Positions 1 through 6,800 of a stretch of DNA of 10,124 bases are shown here, piece after piece. This DNA is from Chloroflexota bacterium (GTDB taxonomy: Bacteria > Chloroflexota > Anaerolineae > CG2-30-64-16). The notes beneath the pieces are model-generated. The model was not told the DNA's origin. It was given only the letters and a program-made list of their open reading frames with translations, and ran no database searches. The stretch's first letter is position 1, and each line of letters begins with the position of its first letter. The stretch covers positions 1 to 10,124 of the forward strand of contig JAKPQT010000732.1 in NCBI GenBank assembly GCA_029555885.1, written 5' to 3'. The translations under genes were made by a program, and so were the position numbers.

Positions 1-520
1 TCAGCCGCTCGCCGAGTGTCATGGCAGCGAAGATGCCGGCTTGGGGCAGGACCAAAGCAAGGAGTTTGGCGCCTGCAGGTGCGGTTGTGCCCGTTCCCGG
101 CGGGCCGGCAGGTGCTATCCGGCGACCCACCACCCGGCTAATCCAGAGCAGATTGCCGATCCAGGCCAACATGCTGAGCAACTCCCGCGGCCAGCGCCAA
201 GCCGGGCCGGGCAAGAGCTGTGACAGCACGAAGCCCGTCACGAAGAATGTGACGGCGAACGGCACGAAGAGCGACAGCCCGATCCTGGCCTGCGGGATTG
301 CATCGTCGCGGCCCAAGCCGTACGCCTCCGGATCGCCGCGCAACAGAACCAACAGGAGTGACACGGAGATCCACACTGCATAGATCAAGAAGCGTGTGCT
401 CCACGCCTCGAGCTCAAGTCCGAGCACGGGAATCAACCACAGCACCAAGACGAGGCGCAGCAGGATGAAGACGACGATGACCTCGACCACTGCCAGCAAG
501 CGTGACCAGAAAGCAGGCAT
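1..520 (-). CDS. Polytopic membrane protein, N-terminal part; probable CPBP (Rce1/CAAX-like) intramembrane protease
   Basis: The frame opens with ATG at 520-518 and stays open to the left edge, giving 173 residues with no stop, so the gene is truncated by the window. I chose this start because GGAGGTGA lies just upstream (531-524) and the previous gene stops 3 nt away. Residues 8-35 and 42-60 are strongly hydrophobic, as are about 80-103, 113-128 and 150-167. A short linker reading DPEAYGLGR at about 63-71 resembles the linker after the second helix in CPBP-family proteins. The last residues in the window, LGERL (169-173), follow a hydrophobic helix, which is where CPBP proteins carry motif 1 (EExxxR, metal-binding glutamates). 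The catalytic motifs themselves are off-window, so the family call is inference; a generic multi-pass membrane protein is the alternative. It is the last visible gene of the left operon. Confidence 0.6.
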   Translation of the reverse strand, partial: MPAFWSRLLAVVEVIVVFILLRLVLVLWLIPVLGLELEAWSTRFLIYAVWISVSLLLVLLRGDPEAYGLGRDDAIPQARIGLSLFVPFAVTFFVTGFVLSQLLPGPAWRWPRELLSMLAWIGNLLWISRVVGRRIAPAGPPGTGTTAPAGAKLLALVLPQAGIFAAMTLGERL

Positions 521-523
521 AAG

Positions 524-531
524 TCACCTCC
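524..531 (-). promoter_or_regulatory. Shine-Dalgarno overlapping the stop codon of the upstream gene
   Basis: On the minus strand this reads GGAGGTGA, and its last three bases are the TGA stop of the serine hydrolase. The ATG of the membrane-protein gene follows 3 nt later (520). Ribosomes terminating on the hydrolase therefore sit on the next gene's initiation site, which suggests termination-reinitiation coupling. This site decides the start of the membrane-protein gene. Confidence 0.8.
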
Positions 532-2053
532 AGCGGATCGAGCTCCGTTCACCAATCAGTGTCTCGCGTGTGCAAGCCAGCATCCGCACCGCCATGCGCG
601 GATGCCGATGAGCGCGGGGAACAGACAACAACGCCAAAGCGAAGAGGCCCCACACGGCTGCGAGGCCGCCGCCGAGCTTCGAAACCCAGGCCAGATCAGG
701 CATGTACAAATCGAGAAAGCGCAGCAGGCCGGTGGACCGCAGGGAGAGCAGGCCTGCCGTCAGGGCAAGGTTGGGTATCAGCGGGGGTAAGATATGCCGG
801 ACCCACACGCGTCCGCCGGAGGGCCGCAGCAGTGGGTTGCGCTGCCAGCGTCGCAACAGTCGTAACCCCGCGCCGATACTGGCGACTTGCAGCAGCGGAA
901 TCAGAGGCGCAGCGCGAAAGATCCAGGGCAGGAATCCGAGCTGGATTGGTGGGGGCTGCTGGCCGGCCAACAGAGCGGCTACGCCTTCTCCAACTTCGGT
1001 CAGGATGAACGGGAATCCATGGTCGGCATTCGTGAGCAGGACGACGCCCTTTCTTTGTTCCGGCAGCAGTGCCATAAACGAGGAGAAGTCCGGCACGTTG
1101 CCGCCGTGCGAGACCAGCGTCGTCCCTCCGAGCTGCTTGACGAACCACCCCATCCCGTACGCTTCGACCGGCGAGCCCATCACCAGTTGTTCCGCTACGC
1201 CACGGTGCAGCTCATCGATGCCCGCGCTTGAGAGCACCTGCGCGGCGCCGTAGCGCCCGCCGTTAAGCTGCGCGATCACGTAATGGGCCATGTCCTCAGA
1301 TGTGGAGATGAGGCCGCCGGCCGGCAGAGCACTGCCGGGGTATGGCAGGTGTGGCGTTGCGCGCGGGATGCCGAACCAGTAACGGTGACCCATCGCCAGG
1401 CCGTGCTCCTTTGCGACAGCCCGGGAGGTATAGGTGTGGTGCATCTTCAGGGGATCGAGGATGTGTTCCTTGATGTATGGCGCATATGGCTGTTCGCTGG
1501 CCGCTTCAATAATCAGGCCCAACAGGTTGTAGTTCAGGTTGCAGTATTGAAACGCGGTGCCGAGCGGCCGACTGAGCTTGAGGGTGGACAAGGTCCGCGC
1601 GTGACGCTCCAGGGGCTCCAGGCTTTCGTCGATGTCCGTCTGCGCAAGAGGATCACCCAGGCTCGCGGTACCTACCAGGGCGGACATGCCGCTGGTCTGA
1701 TTCATCAGATGGCGCACAGTCATCCGGGCGGAGGCCTGCGGGTCGGCCACCCGAAACCAGGGCAGGTAACGTTGAACCGGGGCGTCCAGCTCGACCCTGC
1801 CAGCTTCGACGAGCTGCATCACTGCCAGCGCAGTGAGCGACTTGGTCGTGGAGCCGAGGACGAACGGCGTCTGGGGTGTGGGCGGTTCGCCGCCGGGGTG
1901 CGCCCGGCCATACCCGCGTTGGTACGCGATCCTATCGCCTTCGACAATCGCCAGCGCAAGGCCAGGAATCCTAAGGCGTAGCATCTGCTCTGCAATGTAG
2001 GCGTCGATGGCTTGGTAGGATATTGTGCCGGAGACCGGCTGCACTACAGCCAC
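524..2053 (-). CDS. Serine hydrolase, beta-lactamase/PBP4*-like (class C fold), with C-terminal membrane module
   Basis: This 509-residue protein belongs to the class-C beta-lactamase/D-alanyl-D-alanine-peptidase-like serine hydrolases, which act on peptides, D-amino-acid peptides or esters. All three signature motifs are visible: SxxK as S68-T-T-K71 (nucleophile and general base), YxN as Y170-C-N172, and the third-box equivalent H316-G-G318. The family segment HLMNQTSG lies at 116-123. After the catalytic domain (about 10-365) come roughly 140 residues with three hydrophobic stretches (about 374-396, 422-440, 460-477), which should anchor the protein in the membrane. No signal peptide is obvious, so the side of the membrane on which the active site lies is unclear. 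The start is GTG at 2053, with AGGAGG at 2070-2065; it overlaps the end of the upstream methyltransferase gene by 10 nt. A GTG at 2044 is an alternative start. The substrate cannot be deduced. Confidence 0.9.
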   Translation of the reverse strand: MAVVQPVSGTISYQAIDAYIAEQMLRLRIPGLALAIVEGDRIAYQRGYGRAHPGGEPPTPQTPFVLGSTTKSLTALAVMQLVEAGRVELDAPVQRYLPWFRVADPQASARMTVRHLMNQTSGMSALVGTASLGDPLAQTDIDESLEPLERHARTLSTLKLSRPLGTAFQYCNLNYNLLGLIIEAASEQPYAPYIKEHILDPLKMHHTYTSRAVAKEHGLAMGHRYWFGIPRATPHLPYPGSALPAGGLISTSEDMAHYVIAQLNGGRYGAAQVLSSAGIDELHRGVAEQLVMGSPVEAYGMGWFVKQLGGTTLVSHGGNVPDFSSFMALLPEQRKGVVLLTNADHGFPFILTEVGEGVAALLAGQQPPPIQLGFLPWIFRAAPLIPLLQVASIGAGLRLLRRWQRNPLLRPSGGRVWVRHILPPLIPNLALTAGLLSLRSTGLLRFLDLYMPDLAWVSKLGGGLAAVWGLFALALLSVPRAHRHPRMAVRMLACTRETLIGERSSIRWR

Positions 2054-2499
2054 GGTATCATGAGCCTCCTGTCGTATTCATCCCAGGCGGTCCCGAAGAG
2101 CCTCGACAGGTCCTCTTCCTCTTGAGGCGCGAAGAGCCGTGACGCGATGTATAGGATGATGCCGAGCAGGAGGCCCAGCCACGAGTTCAGCAGGAAGCCA
2201 ACCCACGGCAATACAAGCAACGCCACGCTGGTGTACAGCGGGTGCTTGACCAGCGCGTATGGGCCCCCTGTGATGAGTTCTTGTCGCGGTACTTTGGTCA
2301 GGATCAGAACGACCGACCAGAGCCAGATGATCAGGCCGGGAACCAGCAGGATGATGGAGAGCACTCTCAGCGCCGGTGGTGGGCCGCCGACAGCGAAGAG
2401 TGCAGGCCGCCAGATGTTCAGGACCAGGCCGATAACCAGGAACGGCAGCGTCAGCAGCATGATATTGTCGCCGCTGCCTGCGAGTTTTTTCAGGTTCAT
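2044..2499 (-). CDS. Isoprenylcysteine carboxylmethyltransferase-like membrane methyltransferase
   Basis: This 151-residue protein is hydrophobic, with helices at about 12-30, 43-67 and 90-122. It carries the hallmark of the ICMT/PEMT/NnrU-like superfamily: GGPYALVKHPLYT at 78-90 (the G-P-Y-x-x-x-[RK]-H-P-x-Y core), followed after the last helix by an acidic EEEDL at 127-131 and a G-x-x-x-x-x-Y segment around 136-142. In characterised ICMT relatives these elements bind S-adenosylmethionine at the cytosolic membrane face. Bacterial members methylate various, mostly unknown, lipophilic or thiol substrates, so the substrate here is undefined. The start ATG at 2499 has GGAGG 6 nt upstream and overlaps the TGA of the alpha/beta hydrolase by 4 nt (ATGA). 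It lies in the middle of the left operon. Confidence 0.88.
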   Translation of the reverse strand: MNLKKLAGSGDNIMLLTLPFLVIGLVLNIWRPALFAVGGPPPALRVLSIILLVPGLIIWLWSVVLILTKVPRQELITGGPYALVKHPLYTSVALLVLPWVGFLLNSWLGLLLGIILYIASRLFAPQEEEDLSRLFGTAWDEYDRRLMIPWL

Positions 2500-3341
2500 G
2501 CGTTGCCTCCAATCGTGAGGAAATCCCTGATGACCGGGAAAACTTGTGCGGGTTGTTCCTCATGCGGGCTGTGACCGGCGCGCTCGACTAGCACCAATTG
2601 TGCATTCGGCAGACGGTCCGCCAGGATCGCCTGGTGCTCCGGCGGGAAGAGGAAATCGTAGCGTCCAGCGATCACCAGCGTGGGCGCCTGGATTTTGCCG
2701 AGCCGGTCCATGACCGACCAGCCGTCGAGCAGTTGGGCGTAGCCGTGGATGAGGGCCTCGGGCCGGTACATCAAGCGCGGTCCCACGACCATTTCGCGGA
2801 GGATACCGAACGGATTGAGATGGTAGTAGTACGCGCTCATAAACCGCATGATGGTGGAGAAGAACTCATCAGGTGTGATCTTACCGCTGTAGAAACGCCG
2901 GGCCGCCTGCACCGCGCCGGCACGGTAGCCGCGCTTCGCCAGGATTTCCGGCGCATGTTGACTCACCCATTGCTGGTCGCCGCCCGTGTCCATCAAGATG
3001 AGATGCGAGAGTCTGTGCGGGTAGCGCAGCGCATACTCCAGGGCGACGTTCCCGCCGAAAGAGTGTCCCAGTACCGCCCACTTCTCGAAGTCGAGCGCCT
3101 CGCGCAGCGCATCCGCGTCGGCAGTCAGGTTCTCCCACGTCATGGTACTCATCGCCGCCCCATCCGAGCGGCCATTGCATCGGTGGTCATAGAAGACCAG
3201 GGTGAATTGGTCCGCCAGGGCTTCCAGGGGCAGGAGGGTAGTGTGATCCAGGCCAGGGCCGCCATGCATGAGCACCAGCGGATAGCCGTGGCCGCTGACT
3301 TTTACGAAGAGTGACACATCGCGTACAGACATGAGCGCCAT
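2496..3341 (-). CDS. Alpha/beta hydrolase, proline iminopeptidase-like
   Basis: This 281-residue protein has a complete alpha/beta-hydrolase layout and the usual length for the family. The oxyanion motif HGGPG is at 26-30 and the YDHRxxGRSDG segment at 51-61. The nucleophile elbow G-H-S94-F-G-G spans 92-97. The acid is D229 in AGRYD (225-229), and the base is H257 in AGHSPHEE (255-262). HGGPG is typical of proline iminopeptidases (peptidase S33) and their esterase/amidase relatives, so peptide, amide or ester hydrolysis is equally possible. A cap region lies at about 125-210. There is no signal peptide, so it is probably cytosolic. The ATG at 3341 has AGGAGG 11 nt upstream; a second ATG three codons later is an alternative. 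The gene overlaps the next one (methyltransferase) by 4 nt and lies 35 nt after the small membrane protein gene. Confidence 0.9.
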   Translation of the reverse strand: MALMSVRDVSLFVKVSGHGYPLVLMHGGPGLDHTTLLPLEALADQFTLVFYDHRCNGRSDGAAMSTMTWENLTADADALREALDFEKWAVLGHSFGGNVALEYALRYPHRLSHLILMDTGGDQQWVSQHAPEILAKRGYRAGAVQAARRFYSGKITPDEFFSTIMRFMSAYYYHLNPFGILREMVVGPRLMYRPEALIHGYAQLLDGWSVMDRLGKIQAPTLVIAGRYDFLFPPEHQAILADRLPNAQLVLVERAGHSPHEEQPAQVFPVIRDFLTIGGNA

Positions 3342-3376
3342 CGGTGCAACAGCCTCCTGCCTGGATCGATCAGGCC

Positions 3377-3619
3377 TTACTTCTGCTCAGGTTGCGTCGC
3401 GCGAAGCAGGCCCACAGCCAGCAGGACCGCGCCGAGACTCCGGTACATATCGGCCGCGGCCTGCATCTGGGCCAGATAGACGTTTGTATCTGCGCCCCCG
3501 CCTTGGGCGACGATGAAGTTGTGGCCGGCGGTCCGGGCCAGTTCCGGGGTCAGCAGCAACACCGCCAGGCCGGCCAGCGCAATCAGCACGCCGAGAATTC
3601 GCAGAACCCTGTTGCTCAT
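3377..3619 (-). CDS. Small membrane protein with two predicted TM segments, unknown function
   Basis: This is an 80-residue protein from ATG at 3619 to TAA at 3377. The open frame extends upstream to 3742, but I reject that longer start. The 41 extra residues are Cys/His/Pro-rich with no membrane-protein character, while a ribosome binding site (AAGGTG, 6 nt before the ATG) sits directly upstream of 3619. Residues 6-24 form a clear hydrophobic helix and 60-74 a second, shorter one. The loop between them (about 25-59) holds a GGGAD turn and an amphipathic stretch. The sequence ends in a hydrophilic PEQK tail. I do not recognise a characterised family. It is the first gene of the left operon, 35 nt before the alpha/beta hydrolase, so the operon promoter probably lies within 3620-3837. 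Confidence 0.7.
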   Translation of the reverse strand: MSNRVLRILGVLIALAGLAVLLLTPELARTAGHNFIVAQGGGADTNVYLAQMQAAADMYRSLGAVLLAVGLLRATQPEQK

Positions 3620-3837
3620 CTCTTGCACCTTCCCATGGTTACAGGCATCACAAAGCACTACGCAGGACCGATTGATGGGTTGCACTGTAGGGGCAGAAGC
3701 ATGTGTGCAGGGCAGAATCGGCCGGCCTGTGTGGTGTACCAAGCTGGCTGGTTGGGGCGAAGGTGGGTTACCGATGTTTACCTGCGGGTTATCAGATCGA
3801 AAGTGGGGCTTTCCAGTTACTACAGTACGTGCGTGCC
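3620..3837. other. Intergenic region between the kinase operon and the left operon
   Basis: These 218 bp separate the stop of the TPR-kinase gene from the start of the small membrane protein gene. The region should hold the terminator of the former and the promoter of the latter. I see only a weak 5-bp hairpin (3799-3813, GAAAG/CTTTC) without a T-tract, and no convincing -35/-10 pair on the minus strand. The open frames here have no recognisable protein character. Confidence 0.5.
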
Positions 3838-6800
3838 CTAATCGCCAGTCGCTTCGGTTGGGGGTTGCAGTTTGGCGAGGCTGCGCTCCAGCCGCGTGCG
3901 GGCCGGGGCGAGCGACTGGTCACATTCGGTGGCGCGGGCAAAGGCGATATCGGCTTGCTCGGTTTCGCCCCGGGCGAGGTGCGCCATCGCCAGTGCAAAC
4001 AGGGCCGTGGGCGAGCGGGGGGTGAGTGCGATGGCCGCCTCTGCTGTCTGGAGTGCCTGGTCCAGGGCCGCGGCGGCTGCCGCCTGGTCTCCGGTCCGAG
4101 CCAGGGCGTAACTGCGGCGGATGTGCAGGGAGACTTCGAGCATCTTGGCATTCTCGGTGGGCAGGCCGGCCAGGTACTGCGCGATGTGCGGCAGGGCGGC
4201 TTCGTAGTGGGCCAGGGCCTGAGCAGCATTTCCGGCGCGCAGCTCCAGGTTTCCAAGCCCGGCGCGGGCGTCTACATTGGCGTCATTGGCGGCTAGCGCC
4301 AGCTCGAACTCGCCGCCCGCGGCAAAGAGCCGTTCTTGCGCGTAGTCGATCTGGCCCAGTGCGGTATGAATCAGCGACATGACATAACCGGTGGGGACGT
4401 GGCCCGCCTCGATGAGCTGCTGGTAGGTCCGCGTGGCCTCATCCCACTGCTCGTTGCGCACGAAGTGCTCGGCCAGCGTCAGGTGCGCCAGCCAGTCCTC
4501 GGCCGGTGCAGCCGCCAGCTCAGCATACAGGTTTTCGGCATCTGCCGTGCGCCCCTGGGCCTCGTATAGCGTAGGCAGGGGCGTGCGATAGGCTGCCGAC
4601 AAACCGGCCGCGGTTGCCATCGCCTGCACTGCTACATTGACCCGGCACTGGCGATAGGCAGCATCCGCCAGGCCTGCGTACGCCTCGGCGTTGTTTGCAT
4701 CGCTCGCCAGCGCCGCCTGAAACGCTGCCTCCGCTTGGGCCAGATCGCCCCGGCTGGCATACAGGCTGCCCAGTCGCACCTGATAGCGCGGCTCCTGCGG
4801 ATCCAGTTCGGCTGCCCGTTCGTACTGCGAGATGGCCCCGGTTAGTTCGCCCTGTTGCAACAGGATGCCCCCCAGTTGGCTCCGGGCCAGCGCATTGTCT
4901 TCCAGCGCCAACGCCCGCTCAAAGGCCGCCGCCGCGTCCGCCAGCTGGCCCTGTTGCTGCTGCGCGTTGCCGAGGCTTTGCCACGCTAATACCGCGGAAG
5001 GGTCGAGTGCCACGGCAGCCTGATAGTGGGCAATGGCCGCATCCAACTCACCGAGCTGCTGCCGCGCGCTGCCGGCCAGGATGTGGGTATTGGCGTCATC
5101 GGATAGCGCGAGCGATGCTTCGTAGGCTGCGGCCGCCTCCTGCCACTGTTCCAGATTCAGGCGAACGTCTCCCAGCAGCGCATGGGTCGTGGGATCGTCC
5201 GGCGCCAGGCGCACCGCGGCTTCTGCCGCGGGCAGGGCCGCTGTCGCATCATCCAGGCTGAGGCGGGTCTCGGCCAGCAGGCGTTGGGCTTCGAGCATGT
5301 CCGGCGCACGGTTCGCGGCCTCCTGCGCAGCCTGGGCGGCCGTCGCCATCTCCCCGATCTCGTAGCGCAGGCCCGCCAGGACATACCAGGCGTCGGCGTT
5401 GGTCGAATCCAACGACAGCGCGGTTTCGTAGGCGGCTGCGGCCTTGGCGTAGTCGCCTTGGTCGAAGTACAGGCCGCCCAGGAGCAGGTGGGGTGCAGGG
5501 TCGCATTGCGACAGCCGGGCCGCTGTTTCCTGGGAGGCAATGGCGCCGTTCAGGTCGCCGGTCTGTGCCTGGATCAGGCCGGTCAGGAGGTGCGCGGCAG
5601 GGTCCTCCGGTGCGAGCGTGGCGGCCTCGCGATATTCGGCCAGGGCAGGCTCCAGCTCGCCCTGCCAGTAATACGCATTGCCGAGGCCCCGGTGCGCGGT
5701 GGCCGACTCAGGCCGCAGGCGCGCGGCCTCCTGGTAAGCGGCAATGGCCTCGGGATACCGGCTGGCGCCCACGTAGGCATCGCCCAGGGTGAGCTGCAGG
5801 GTGTAGGCGTCCGCACCCTCCTGCGCCAGTGCTCGCTGTACGAGGTCGATGGCCCGCTGGCTGGACTGGGCTGCTGCGCTCTGCTGGCCTAGGGCCGCCT
5901 GCACCGTCGCCAGCAACTGGTAGGTCAAGGCATCCTGGTCATCGTAACTGACGGCCCCTTGCAGCGCCGCCAGCGCATCCTCGTGTCGCCCCGCCTGCTG
6001 GTAGAGGCTGCCCAGCAAGCGCAGCGCCTTGGCATGGTCCGGCTGCAGGCGCGCCGCCGTCTCGGCCTCAACCAGGGCACGTGCGAGGCCGTCGGGCGGC
6101 TCGCAGCCGCTGGCATAGGCAATCGCCAGGTTGTAATGCGCCTCCATGAAGTTGGCGTCGAGCTCGATGGCCCGTTCCAGGTCCGCGGTGGCTTCTGACG
6201 CTCGCCCCAGTGCTTGCAGGGTGACAGCCCGCTGGAAGTAGACCTGCTCCAGTCCGCGGACGGTGTCGCCCGTGGCCGCGGCGTTGGCTAAGGACCGGTC
6301 GAACAATGCGAGGGCATCCTCGTATTGGCCATCCGCGACGAGCCCCGTGGCAAGCATCGCTGTGACCAGATAGGTGATTTGCTGTGGACCATTGGCTGCA
6401 AACAGTTCCAGGTCGGTCGTGGACAGCGGCACCCGAGAGAGCTGGGAAGGGTCCGCGACGCGGGACGGGCCGGCCTCCTGCAGCCGCGCCAGGGCAGGGC
6501 GGGGTGTGCCGAGGAGCGCCTGGGGCAGGGATGCCGGTTGTCCGAGGTGCGGCTGGCGCAGAAACTCGACGTGCGGGGTCACGCCAAAGTCATCATACGC
6601 GCCCCAGATGACCATCGTGGCCTTCGCACGTTGGCCGGCGGCCCGCGCTGCATCGGCATCGGCGTAGGTCTCCAGCGTGCGGCGCACCGCAACGTCGTCA
6701 CGGATATCAGTCAATTGGTCGATGAGCTCCGAGCCGATGCGCTGAGCGAAGTCGCCCTTGCGACTGGCGCTGGTTCCGTCGAAGTCGGCAATGAGGACCA

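Noticed and set aside
1283..1981. 232-codon open frame on the plus strand
   Set aside because: Directly antisense to the catalytic motifs of the serine hydrolase; no protein-like features.
2598..3314. 238-codon open frame on the plus strand
   Set aside because: Antisense to the alpha/beta hydrolase, which has a full set of catalytic motifs.
3620..3742. Upstream extension of the small membrane protein to an ATG at 3742
   Set aside because: The extra 41 residues look non-coding (Cys/His/Pro-rich), and a ribosome binding site sits directly before the internal ATG at 3619.
3799..3813. Possible terminator hairpin after the kinase gene
   Set aside because: Only 5 bp of stem and no T-tract on either strand.
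3344..3841. Plus-strand open frame covering the intergenic gap
   Set aside because: Mostly antisense to the small membrane protein; composition is Gln/Arg/His-rich and there is no convincing ribosome binding site.
5182..5892. 236-codon open frame on the plus strand inside the kinase gene
   Set aside because: Antisense to the TPR region, Gly/Arg/Gln-rich with no domain logic; explained by high GC and biased third positions of the real gene.
3883..6387. DNA-level tandem duplication or CRISPR-like array
   Set aside because: The periodicity of about 102 bp is that of TPR units; the repeats are diverged in DNA and lie within one open frame.
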